A DNA stretch of 64,000 nucleotides from NCBI RefSeq assembly GCF_052324685.1, contig NC_135222.1, positions 2,371,173 through 2,435,172 on the forward strand, written 5' to 3'. This document shows, in pieces, positions 33,082-44,470 of the stretch. A program made the translations under genes and the position numbers. Positions within the stretch are counted from its first letter, which is position 1. Each line of letters begins with the position of its first letter. The notes beneath the pieces were generated by a model, which had not been told where the DNA came from, ran no database searches, and saw only the letters and a program-made list of their open reading frames with translations. This DNA comes from Brachyhypopomus gauderio (lineage: Eukaryota; Chordata; Actinopteri; Gymnotiformes; Hypopomidae).

Positions 33082-34146
33082 ATGGCTAAAGTGTTGCATG
33101 CCATTACATTTTTTATCCTTGTTTCAGAAGTCTCTCGAGGTAAGTCTGATAGGTGGTTTTCATCAGAACTTTACAATTCCACAAAATGTTAAGGGTGTCA
33201 TGTGTCTGCTGGAGAGAATGTAACGTATACTATTAATTTTGTATGATCACCTGTTCATCGAATGGTGTGCCAGGCTGATCGATGCATTGAGTGAAAATCG
33301 CACTTCTGCTCAAACAGGCGAAGGCATCAATGAGACTGCAACGACCACTTTGGCCACTGTTTCAACCACGACACTATCTACACAACACAACTCCACAGAT
33401 GCGCACCAGACATCCAGTGGTTACTTCAGCACGGTGACCACAAAGACGGAGACAACCGGGACGCTTCCATCACACAGTCCGTCCGTCAATCAGTCAGATG
33501 TGTCGACACATCCTTCGTGGACATCAGCCACCTCACATCAAGGCAACAGCAGCATCTCCGAAGGACCAACAACCACTCCGGCTGTTAAAAACGACAGTAC
33601 AGGAGCCCCTGCGCGGTCGAGCACCTACATCTTCTCATCTTCTCAACATCCTACATCTCATTCAGCAGGAAGTGTGAACACAAGTTCTACCACAGGTACA
33701 GGGTATAGCCGAGACATTGAGCACTTCATCACGCTTGGACAAGTATTGTAAAAGCATTTGTTTTGCTCTAAACTTTTCATGAGCAGTTTGAGGTGCTCGG
33801 CATGACTGTTGTACCCATCCTTCCGTGTAGTTTCTTATGGAAGCGGTCGGCAGGCAGCAAACGCAGGACTCGTGTCTGTCCTGTGTGTCTTCTTTATCGT
33901 TCTGGCTTTGGTACTTTTTGTTGTGATCGTCAAGGCCATCCGCTCCAGGAAACCACAGTTTGAAAGGCTGGATGATTTACCAATGGCGAGTTCATATTTA
34001 CTCAGCTCACACCCTTTAATACAACTGTACACGTTGCAGTCTATTACCATCTGCCAACATTTTCATGGTTTTCACTGTTGCTCTGTTTCCTTCTCTAGAA
34101 CAAGATGAACGAGGACGCACCATTTGCCAAGTACTCTCCAAATTAA
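33082..34146 (+). CDS. Mucin-like single-pass membrane protein, unrecognised
   Basis: Exons: 33082-33139, 33318-33695, 33831-33985, 34099-34146 (212 aa). Exon 1 is a signal peptide (MAKVLHAITFFILVSEVSRG). Exon 2 (about 126 residues) is almost entirely Ser/Thr/Pro/His with several NxS/T sites (HNST, NQSD, GNSS, KNDST), typical of a densely O-glycosylated sialomucin ectodomain. Exon 3 encodes a transmembrane helix (LVSVLCVFFIVLALVLFVVI) and a basic stop-transfer (KAIRSRKPQ). Exons 3-4 give a short tail (FERLDDLPMNKMNEDAPF...) ending at TAA. The exon 3 donor appears to be GC (ATG|GCGAGT) with a normal AG acceptor; this keeps the phase and the tail. A poly(A) signal AATAAA lies at about 34164. 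I do not recognise the family; it resembles small sialomucins (CD164/endomucin/PARM1-like) in plan only. Confidence 0.75.
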
Positions 34147-35170
34147 AGACGTATTATTTTTCTAAATAAATATTCCCATCCAGTTTGAGCCACAAATGTC
34201 TCAGGGGCCTCGCTTGAAATGGGTTCTGCATTAAAGGGCCCAGGCCCCCTGCTCCAAATCAAGATGCTACTGCAGCTTAAAGGTGCACAAATAAAGTATA
34301 AAATGTGTTTTACGGAGTGGACGAGTCCTGTTTCTGACCTCCGTTTCCCACACACTAGTGAAATTAACATGTAGAGTGGACAGTCTCAAAAGGTTAGAAA
34401 CTAAGTTAGTGGTTATTTCCATGTATTTGAATATCAGATCAGCCGGTTAACTGTTTTAAAGGAAAATGTTTCAGCTGACATATTTTGGACAGTATAAATA
34501 AACTTTATGTGGGTTGGTGTGCAAGTGCGAGTGCATACATAGAAATGTTAATTTAATTTAATCGAGCCACCAAACCATTGAATAAGGTTACATACCGTTT
34601 GCCTATATGTAAAATTTAATCATACGTTTTGCATCCGAACAATACTTAGACGTATTAACAGAATACATCGCACATAAAAACAAGCGAGGGAAACACGTAA
34701 CCCAACTTTGTATAAGCATAAGAACGGGAGAAAAACCGAGGAGTTGGCAGGTAATACCATTTAACTCCGGCAGTAATACGCGCAGTTTTCATAATCCACT
34801 TGTAATCTGTAATATTGACTTCATCCACGAGACGGCGTGTATAATACATACAACGCTCTTAATGTTCACAAGTACTACAACTTTGATGCAGTTGATGTTT
34901 TAAAATAGAAATACAATACATTTCCGAATGAATGAAGAGTAATCATGAATGTATACTATCATTTGGTCTAACTACTAACTAAAAACAAAGGCCTAAAGGA
35001 TAAAGCGCTGTTAATCTGGACCTCTTCCTAGTCCCAGTAGAAGTACACGCTTCTTTGTTTACATCCATAGTTACTCATTTCCTGCCCGTGACTAGATAAG
35101 TCATTTACTACCAAATCTTTGGTTTGGAGTTTGAAGTCTGAAACACGGTAATTGACCTGCACATAAAAAT
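34147..35170. other. Intergenic region, no gene
   Basis: 3'UTR of the mucin-like gene, then AT-rich DNA. No exon recognised. The last part may be a promoter for the transcript starting near 35200. Confidence 0.45.
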
Positions 35171-35205
35171 GTAGTGAACCTCACGGTATCAGCTCACTCA
35201 GCCCA

Positions 35206-35288
35206 CCTTGGACAACAAGCACCGGCGTCTTTTCCTGAACTTCTGCGACTACGAAGACGACAAAAACTTGACGAGGCGAAACGTTCAG
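35206..35288 (+). other. Possible 5' exon of the upstream PDE4-type transcript
   Basis: An AG precedes the segment at 35204-35205 and a good donor follows (TTCAG|GTACGT). Two frames are open but neither contains an ATG, so if transcribed it is likely 5' untranslated. It would splice to the exon at 36903-36979. Weak evidence. Confidence 0.3.
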
Positions 35289-36447
35289 GTACGTGTAGAG
35301 TTGGTCAGAACCGGACCCTGTCGTCGTCTGTGGGCACGTTAGGACCTTTTACTTATTTGAATTCACTTAAGCTACAACATATCTCTGAAGTATCTTTATT
35401 ATTCGCTGTAAAGTTACTTTTTAAAAGTTTTATTATTGTCGTTGTTGTTTATGTGTGAAAATAGTGTAGATTAAGTTTTGGTTGGCTTGTTCAGTATATA
35501 ACAAGGTAACGAGTCTTGCTAAAGTAAGACAATCACGAATTCACAGAACCTAACTGATTAAAATTTAACATTTTAATGTACAGAGAGCTTCTCTTTTCAC
35601 GGTCTTTTCTCGTCGTGACGAACTCAGCCTAACTTTCACATTAATAACACATCTTCACGTGTTCTTTTTGTGTGAAAACAACGATATTATACATTATGGA
35701 GATGGTTTCAAACATCATGGTTTCAACCATAATGGTGAGGTAGGCTCTATGAATAACAGGCATTTTTATAAAACTTTTGTGCAATGCATGTTATAGCCTA
35801 ACCCACAGTGAGGATGAAGTTATATCCCGAAATTGTCCTCTGGGTGGTGTCTCGGTACCACAAGGCGTTTTTTTTTATTTAATCGAACATTTCAGTTAAG
35901 CTCTTAATCACGTTAATGGCATCATTGCCAAAAAAATCTGTTCTACATCCTTCTTCTTCAAGTAAGATTCTCATTTTCTTATTCATTCAAAACAAAGTTA
36001 AGTTAATACAAGAAAATATTAAAATGTTTCTGGATGAATGCTCCTTAACCCCAGTGGAATTTCAGCATGTTAACATATTGGGAAAGTAATGACATAATGA
36101 AAGTGTCTCTATAATGGAAGAAGATTAGCCTGCTCAGTCCAGCATTATAAAATGGTTCCAAATCATTTCATTCAGTTAAGAACCACTTGTAAGTTCTGAT
36201 GTCCAGGACTTATTCGTTTGATATAATGCTAACAACAGTGTTGTATGTACATTATCTTTCATCGTTCACTTATACTTACTTACTTACTTCATCATCAATC
36301 TTACTGGATGGATGTCCCGTTTGTCTATGCGTCACCTAATATTTGTCTCAGCAGAGCCCCATGTGAGAGGGACAGCAATCTGCTTGTCTTCCTTTCCTCA
36401 TGAATATTTAAGAGTGTGATTTAGTCTTCCTACATTGTATTCTGGGC

Positions 36448-36540
36448 GGTGGTGGGGGGCGGTGGTGGTGGGTGGTGGGGGGCGGTGGTGGGGGGCGGTG
36501 GTGGTGGGTGGTGGGGGGCGGTGGTGGTGGGTGGGTGTCG
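36448..36540 (+). repeat. G-rich GGGCGGTGGTGG tandem repeat, quadruplex-prone
   Basis: About 90 bp of GGCGGTGGTG-type units with many G-runs of three to six on the + strand, such as GGTGGTGGGGGGCGGTGG. The translation is poly-Gly/Trp and is not a gene. Confidence 0.9.
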
Positions 36541-36958
36541 CACCCTCAACAGATTTTCATCACAGATTGATGACATATTCAAGCTGAAGTCAATGATCAG
36601 CAATGTTATGATTCACCTGTCTTTATCACTACAGCCTGCGTCAGAGCAAAGGACACTTCAAAGGAGCTCGTAATTGGGCCTTATGACATCTGATGATAAC
36701 TACACAACTTAATAGACTGCAGCTTGCAAATGGTTAATATTTGATCAAAAGCAGTCTTAAGAGCTTAAGGAAAGATAATGCACATGGACGTTATTGCCTT
36801 CCTTGAGTTTGACCTTTTACCTCTGGCCCGGCGACAGACTCTAGCGTAGCCATCTCTGTCATCCATATCATGCATGCATTATTTCTTTGTTTGGTATTTC
36901 AGAAGGACAGGTTGCTTCTTGCCAAATAGAAGACAACACAGACGCAAACTTCTGTGCG

Positions 36959-37281
36959 ATGTCCCGTCTATCAACAGAGGTAAGACACATGCACACAGAC
37001 CTGTGGCCAGACACATATGACACAAGTGAATCATTTTGAATCCTGGGTGTCAGTCACCCTGACAATACCATTATAAAGCCATTGCCTTTTAAGTTAGTGA
37101 ACAAGAGGTTTTATATGATCAAAGAACTTGTGTCTCCTTCACATGCATATACATGCACACTAATTGTGGATAAACCCCAAGTTTGTGCTATTATAAAAGC
37201 GTATTTAATGCATAGGAATTTACACAATTTACACATAGTCCACCCAAGCTTAGTACATTGTACAACACACTTCCATACTAC

Positions 37282-37323
<42 letters not shown>

Positions 37324-38742
37324 AAGCTTGCTCGGTTGCAAGAATTTTTAAAGATGAAATTAGCACCTCCAGAACACATCAGCATGTGTTGGGGTTGCAA
37401 GGAAGTCAACGCTGAATAATTTTAGCGAGAAGTGGCAGCTGTTGGTAATTCATCATACAGCATAAATCCACAAGTGGACATCAAGGCTTGGCTCACAACT
37501 TTTGCTTTTGCTCTAGAAACATATTGTAAGTTTTGCTTAGCTTTAGCATGCTGACTCTTTGGAAGCTGTTATTTTTAGAGAACAGTGTCATCGACCCTTT
37601 CATGATGAAAAGTATCATATGGACCTGACATGAATAAACAGATGCAAAAATCGAGTCACTGATAATGTCTTCTGTTGAACGTCACATTACAACAAGCCAG
37701 CATTATCCAATAGCAGAAAGCCTATTTGCATACTTTGAAAAATAAGTGTCCATGCCAAGGAGAGGTGGGCCGGGCCCCTTATGTTTGCCCCCAGACCCAC
37801 GAATAGCTAGCAGAGGCACTGACAGTGTTGGCACATGTTTACACGCCCAACACACCAGGACCATTTGTGATGAGACTGAGCTGTGATATTGCTCTAAATC
37901 AGTTTCTCTCACAATTATATATTAAGATGAGATATGACTCTGAGACACCATGAGTCTTCACAGAATTGTGTTCCTGGTCAACAAACCAGTAACTAGGGGC
38001 CTCACTAGACCCAGTTTATTGGAGTTTCCGTGCCCTATGATAATAATGGGGGTAAAAGGTCAATAAGTCATAATCCTTTAAGTTTTGGCCTAGGTTGTTG
38101 AGCAGAATGACACAAGCACTAATGTTGGCACCATGTGAATTCACTAAAGGTATTATGTATAATGGTTTTCTATAACATATTTTACAATGTTCAATGTTTG
38201 AACCAGATTTTTTCAATTTCTCTGGTCACTACTATATGGAGCAAGCAAGAGAAATTAACCTACCTTTTTGCAAGCTTGTGGATCTAGATACTATGGACCG
38301 AAGATGCAAACCAAAATCACATGTAGCTATAATGTCTCAAAGCAATTATTTCACATGTAAATGTGTCACAATATTACTAAAACAAAATGTACATTACTGC
38401 ACACAATTTCATTTCAATTTTTCCTCCCGACAGTACTGAGAGTGTAGTCAGAACGTGAGCAGGCAACATGTCGGAAGAGAAAAAGAACAGAGAACTTGAA
38501 AGCAGATGTAGACCATGTAGAATCAGAAAAATTGAGTAAATAAAAGAGGGAGAAGGGAAAAGAGTAAGAGAACAGGAGAAAGGAGTGGGCTTATTAAAAA
38601 TACCACAAGCACAATTCTACCTTGGCGACTGACAGGCACAGAGGTTGGGCCTCTTTAATTGTGTGTGTGCCTCAGTACAACAGGTAGCCTAGAAACACCC
38701 CTGCCAGTAACAAACACTGTATTCAAGACACAATTCCCCCTT

Positions 38743-38838
<96 letters not shown>

Positions 38839-39636
38839 ATGAGATTCAGTTTCAGGGGGCGTTAGCAGGGAGCCTCTTCATTAAATGTCATAGTCAAAAC
38901 AGATTCAATTACAGGACAAATTAAGAACAACACAAAGGAAAATCAGCATGCATCAGGAATAGGGCTCATCAGTGTTCACTGACTGATTACAGTTATTAGA
39001 CAAATATTCAAGTATACAATCACTTAATTAATGGACTTTAATCAGATTGTGTAACGATCTGCGCAGGGCAGAACAGGTAGACGGACACAAACGCTGAGGA
39101 GAGCGAGATTTATTACAGGAAATTCCATAGGCAGAGTCGATGTAACGGGCATGGGTCATAACGGGTTGGCAATCCTGACATGAAATGTACAAAGGCATGA
39201 ACACGGACAAGGAAAACAACAAGGAGGACTCACAAAACAGCAGCACTGGGGCGAACAGGCAAAACACAGCGAAAAACAAAAAGACCGACAACTAGACCTG
39301 GGAGACACAGGGACTAATATTCACAGGACTAAACAAGGGACAGGTGATGACAATGACACAGGGGCGTGGTAACAAACAAGGAATCCATCAAAACCAACGA
39401 GCAGGGCGGGACAACCAGGCAGGGAACACGGACATGAGGGAACCCAGAGTGACAGCTACGAGAGGGGGCGTTGCCCTACGTGACAGATTGCTTTGTTTGC
39501 CTTTGCGTCTTCAGCTACTGTACTGCATATGATATTCTTGAATACTGATACATATTCAATATATCCATGCTGTCATAACATATGTTTGTATTGTCTTTGT
39601 GGCAGATTCTGAAATTATATAAAATGATATAACATT

Positions 39637-39673
<37 letters not shown>

Positions 39674-42600
39674 GTTAAGAAGTTTTAGTTTTTTAAGGGC
39701 AATAGTACATAAGTATGCATATATTTAATAAGCTGTCCAGTCAAAATCCCCAAGGTTGCCAGATAACCTACCCCTTTCATTTAAATAGTTATGAAAGACA
39801 TAGGGCATGGAAACATTTTACTGGGGCATATGCTCCAATAAACTGGGTCTAGTGAGGCCCCTGGTTACTGGTTTGTTGACCAGGAACACAATTCTGTGAA
39901 GACTCATGGTGTCTCAGAGTCATATCTCATCTTAATATATAATTGTGAGAGAAACTGATTTCGAGCAATATCACAGCTCAGTCTCATCACAATTGGTCCT
40001 GGTGTGTTGGGCATGTAAACATGTGCCAACACTGTCAGTGCCTCTGCTAGCTATTCGTGGGTCTGGGTGCAAACATAAGGGGCCCGGCCCACCTCTCCTT
40101 GGCATGGACACTTATTTTTCAAAGTATGCAAATAGGCTTTCTGCTATTGGATAATGCTTCCTCAAAAGTACATCGATTACAGGTTACAGATGTGAGTCCA
40201 TGTATAACGGCCCCCTGCGTGCATCCACACCGGCGTCCCTGCACACTGTAACATACACGTATGACGTTCGCCTGTGCCTTGTTGCTGAGCAGATGGCGCA
40301 CAGTCAGACCACGGCCACGTTGCGTGGTGACTCTTTCCCACCATGCTCATTTGATACGTTTATATTGCATTAAGGCCAGGATACTGAGCAGAGGCACCAG
40401 AGTAGATCAGAGCTACACACTCGATTCAAACACCGCATTACAGACACGTTCCAAAAAGCGGTACTAGTTGCAGAAATTATGAAGTCATTCTTTCAGTGCA
40501 TTTACAGACGTGCAGGTGTTACGTATGATATCGTTTGATTATATAAATTTTTTTTGTTGTATAAATAAATGTTGTATAAAGCATCAAATGCAATTAGGCA
40601 CACCAAACACTCTTTGGGACCAATGAATTCCTACAAACAGGAATGAACTTAATTTCACAGTGATATTACTTGGGTTCACATTGATAAAGGTAAATGCTCA
40701 ATACAGCATAATTCTTTCTTTTTGTTTCTCTTCCAGTTCCAATTAGCCATCATTCTTGTCACCACACGCTGTACTAAATGGTTCGGTACCAGGTGGCATT
40801 GGCAGAGAATCTCAATGCTGTGTGAGGATTGTTAAAACCTGGGCAGATTTCTGGGCAAGCAGCTAAAATCAGCCTTCCCAAATGCCAGCCTCTGCAGACA
40901 ATAAAATAGCCACAGAGACCCGAGGAGGCCAGAATCTGCACTTCCTTCTAAGTATCATACCGCGCGCAATCAGTCAGACCGCGCTCACAGCTCGCCAGCC
41001 AGACGTTATTGCGAAACCTGTGGCAGGAAGGGGAGTGTAGTGTGTTTCCTAAAGAACTGCTGAATGTAGAGTGAGACTGGGTAGACTTGCTCAGACATGA
41101 TTCTTGTGTTGCAACACAAGCTCTTCTTCTCGGTTTCTCTGGGAAGCTTCAGTTAGCTATATAGTCTTTGACGTTGTATTTAAGTTGTTTTACTGATCTT
41201 TGCAGTTGGGATTTTCTCAGGGTTTTTCTCCTTTACATGCTTTACATTTTCTCGGTATGTATTTTCAATATCCGACCTTTAATACCAAAGGTTGTTTTTG
41301 AGTACAAAGAATGATCATCTTTAAGGTAAACAGAAATGTCCAGGCCGATATTAGTGCAGCTGTAAAGTTTCCTCATAAAGCTGAAGAAATCTCTTGTTTG
41401 TGGTTTCATGGGAGTCAGAACCTGTTTGGTTTTCCCTGAGCTCAGTGTTTACATGTCAACACAACAATGGCCCCAAACATTTTCAGAATGTATCCAAAAT
41501 GCCTGCTTCTGAACACTTCTTCTAAATCTCCATTATTCCAAGTATTCAAAGTAAAATTTAAAGGATTAGAAAATTCTCAGAGATTCTTGCATCAGAACGA
41601 GTCCTGAAAATAGTAGACAAGATGGAGGTAAGACAAGAGTCCCTAGACCTTCATACTATCGGTCAGCTGTGGCATCACCTCAGACTCTTACTAATAGAAA
41701 AGGTCATTCCGCAATTTTCCCCTTGTCAGTTTTGAGAAACGGGACTCCAGGATGTGGTGATGCTGAGCAAGAGGGTGTACGTTGTTTCATCTGCCACCTT
41801 TCACACTTTTCTAATGGTTTGACACCTCTAAGCACCACAAAGACAACAGAATAGATATGTGGGCTGTAAGGTTGTGGATGAGAATGTGTAGTGTGGTGTG
41901 TCAGACAGAACTGACTCACACTTGTTTCTGGGCAAAATAGGTGGATTTATTTATTTTTTTTATTTAAATGTGCCTTTTAAGTTTAAATGATACTTAAAAC
42001 AAATGTGTGAAACTGTCCTTCTGACCACGTCCAGGCATTACAGTATGAGTGGTTACAAAGGTAGCTAAATATGGGCCTGGAATTAATACCAACTATTTGG
42101 ACTGTACAGCTTATTTAAAGATGCAAGCTTTTCTGTGAAACCTTAAGCTACTTAAGATGTCACTCATTCATTCAAAGGCTATTTCACCAAACAAATTACA
42201 CTCGTAACATATCTCGTAACATATTGTGTGACTGGGAGGAGTGTTTCCCTCATTACTCATACCAGCAATATTTTGGGTTTACATAATAAAACTCCACCCT
42301 GTGATGTTACTTGGAAGTATTATTATATATACAATTTAAAATCACATTGCATCGTCTATAGATGGAATGTCTTATCATGCATGTAATGTCTTGTCAATGT
42401 AAGTCTTATGGTTTGATCAAACTCTCAGATGATTGAGGCTGTCGTAATGCCCTCTTAGATACTATCCATCACATACACATCTGAGTGTAGCTAGCTTCTT
42501 GAGCTAAAGGATTGTTCTCAATATACATTATTTACATCATGCTGCGGTTATTAATTATGAAGTTGCATATGCATTTCCAGGATGTAGGCTCGCTGTACCT

Positions 42601-42856
42601 TCACGCTGGGCTGTGCTCCATGTCCACAGAGGCGTCGTGACTCTCTGGGCTTCTGTATGACGGAATCGTTGACTAAGCCCAGCTATGCGGTCCGGCGGAG
42701 GTTCTCAGGGCCGCTGCTCCTGCCCCCCCTGGCGCGGCGACACTCCACCCTGGACACCAGGAAGCTGCTGGACCTGGAGGCTCTCTACAAGTCCGCGTTG
42801 GCCAGCGTGGAGGCAGAGAGCCTCAGCACCATCAGTGACACACACGTGGATCACAG
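36959..42856 (+). CDS. Possible alternative N-terminus of pde4c (PDE4D7/B1-like), two exons
   Basis: Exon A 36903-36979 has a good acceptor (TATTTCAG) and donor (GAG|GTAAGA) and contains ATG at 36959, giving MSRLSTE. Exon B 42630-42856 (acceptor TCCACAG) continues in phase with [16 protein letters not shown], then [19 protein letters not shown]. The latter resembles the YLVRRLS...LPPLAFRQ block of PDE4D7 and the LPPL block of PDE4B1 N-termini. Exon B ends in phase 2, exactly like the two clear PDE4 first exons downstream. Against it: the donor (CACAG|GTTCAG) is weak. If it is not used, the frame runs to a stop at 42908, giving a short stand-alone protein. Product assignment is an inference from a short motif and phase. 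Confidence 0.45.
37283..37318. repeat. (AC)n microsatellite
   Basis: Eighteen AC units. Confidence 0.95.
37699..38039 (-). repeat. Left arm of a long inverted repeat
   Basis: About 340 bp that is nearly identical in reverse complement to 39800-40158. The outer edge reads AGCATTATCCAATAGCAG here and CTGCTATTGGATAATGCT at the right. A roughly 20-bp stretch present in the right arm (after TTTATTGGAG) is missing here. The same 69-residue spurious open frame appears in both arms. Confidence 0.93.
38746..38835. repeat. (CT)45 microsatellite
   Basis: Pure CT run of 90 bp. The long Ser/Leu and Arg/Glu frames over it are artefacts. Confidence 0.98.
39050..39485 (-). mobile_element. Solo LTR, Ty3/gypsy-like (436 bp)
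   Basis: It begins TGTAACGATC, ends CCCTACGTGACA, and is flanked by the perfect 5-bp duplication GATTG (39045-39049 and 39486-39490). Minus orientation is inferred from an AATAAA on that strand near 39112 and from the look of fish gypsy LTRs. No internal region is present. It sits in the loop between the two inverted-repeat arms. Confidence 0.9.
39639..39673. repeat. (TTA)n microsatellite
   Basis: About twelve TTA units. Confidence 0.95.
39800..40158 (+). repeat. Right arm of a long inverted repeat
   Basis: Reverse-complement partner of 37699-38039 with a spacer of about 1.76 kb. Differences are scattered substitutions plus one roughly 20-bp indel near 39830. No target-site duplication is obvious at the outer edges. 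Confidence 0.93.
40159..42629. other. Non-coding stretch, likely intron
   Basis: No exon recognised. If the upstream PDE4-type transcript is real, this is part of its intron between 36979 and 42630. Confidence 0.4.
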
Positions 42857-43686
42857 GTTCAGTAATTGGTCCATTCGACCAGCCACACCTTTTGAGTTGC
42901 ATCAGTGATACTATGCTACCAGATCAGAGCTGAATGTAATGGTGTAAGCAGGAAGAGTCTGAGTTATACAACTATATATGTTTGAATATATACTGAAAGA
43001 TCTGGGGTTTCTGGCACTGGTATGTTTTCTGTCAGAACAATAATTCTGTATTATGAAAAAATATATCTGTATTTGTATTGCTTAGACAGCAGTGGCTAAC
43101 ATGAGGATCACTGCAAAATAACTGAGCTCGAATATACTATGAAATATTTCTGTAGTTATAGCTTAGGTAATCCGCCTCCAACTTTACAACTACCCATTTC
43201 ACAACTGAAGAGAAATTCTGGTGAAATGAACTGGTACACAAAAACCACAAAAGGTTGTTTATGGTTTCCAGCCTATACACCCCATAGCCTCTTTCAGCTT
43301 CTGTTTTTGTATGGCTGGCCCTACTTTACGCACCAGGATCAGAGAGCGACACCTTTGATTTGAGCCAGCGGGGGGGTCAGGAAGTATGTGGCAACCCCAT
43401 CATCCTCTCCCCAGCCGGAGGTCAGGAGAGATCTGCTCCTTTGTGTGCACGTCCGCCCGTGTCGTTGCTCCAAGCGGCTGAGCTCCGGAGGTGTGGAGCC
43501 GAGCCAAACGGGCCAAACGGGCCAGCCAGCGCCTCATCAGATACAGATTGGAAAAGGAGGCAGGAAGTGCAAATGGCCTCTCCCAGCTGCACCCATGACT
43601 CACCTTACATCTCTCCAAATGAATGTTAATGGCTCAGCAGATGAGGAGCAGGAGAAGGTCAGGGAGGTGGAACATGGTTCTTCTGA

Positions 43687-43803
43687 GATAGAGAGGTAGA
43701 TAGACAGATAGGTAGGTAGATAGGTAGATAGACAGATAGGTAGATGAACAGGTAGACAGACAGATGGATAAACAGATACAGTACATACATACATACATAC
43801 TTG
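43687..43803. repeat. GATA/GACA-type tetranucleotide repeat
   Basis: Interrupted AGATAGAC/AGGTAGAT units passing into (CATA)n at about 43785-43800. Confidence 0.9.
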
Positions 43804-44470
43804 CATACTTACATACTTTATTAATCCCGGCAAAAATTTAAGCATCCATTATAAGACACAGTTAACACTCCAATAGAGATGTAAAACTAATGCAATACAA
43901 TATGAGTTATAAAACTATACCAAAGATTATTAAAATTTTATTACATTTAAAACTGGGTGATCCTCATTATAAAAGGATATGCAATGATGCAAAAGACATC
44001 CTCTTTAGACAAAGTGGCAATGATGTGCAAAGATGCAAAAAAATAACCAGTTACTGTAGAACCTGAAACCATAATGGCCAGAGTCTAAATAATATGTACA
44101 TATGTGAATACAATGAGACCAGTACAGGCATATGTAATATGTAACATGGAATATGTGTTGACCATAATGACCTATGATCAAGTATCCATCATTTAATCTT
44201 AACATAAAAAATTTCAACTCGGTACCTGGTGCCCCCCCCCCCCCCCCCCCCCCCGCCCCCGCCCCCCTCAGGCAGTTAAAAAGTCTGTTGGCTCTTGGAA
44301 TGAATGATCTCTGGAGTTGAACAGTTCTGTAGCCTTTCACACTGCCATCTGCTTCACGATGGTGGTATGTAATGGGTGACTGTCATTGTCCATGATAGAG
44401 GGCAGTTTGTCCAGAGTCCTTCCCTCTGTCTTTCTGCTCTTTGGCAAATAGCCCTTCATGGCATCTAAAA
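43804..44470 (-). mobile_element. Probable LINE 3' fragment
   Basis: The start CTTTATTAATCCCGGCAAAA resembles the end of fish non-LTR retrotransposons. The minus-strand translation near 44400-44300 has a non-LTR-like end (LPSIMDNDSHP). A C23 run at 44232-44254 interrupts it. Family not resolved. Confidence 0.4.

Noticed and set aside
33239..33317. Upstream extension of the mucin-like exon 2 frame
   Set aside because: A good acceptor (CAAACAG) at 33317 and an in-phase signal-peptide exon at 33082-33139 show that the upstream part is intron.
35174..35288. Open frame HLGQQAPASFPELL...DEAKRS as the first coding exon
   Set aside because: No ATG in that frame, and the next exon has its own ATG at 36959; kept only as a possible untranslated exon.
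37703..40154. Two near-identical 69-aa frames MRETD(L/F)EQYHSS as paralogous genes
   Set aside because: They are simply the two arms of the inverted repeat; no start context, splicing or family match.
43340..43629. Open frame SDTFDLSQRGG...SPNEC as a last exon for the 42630 exon
   Set aside because: The phase-2 end at 42856 joined to the acceptor at 43338 reads a stop after seven codons; the open frame needs phase 1 and no convincing donor supplies it.
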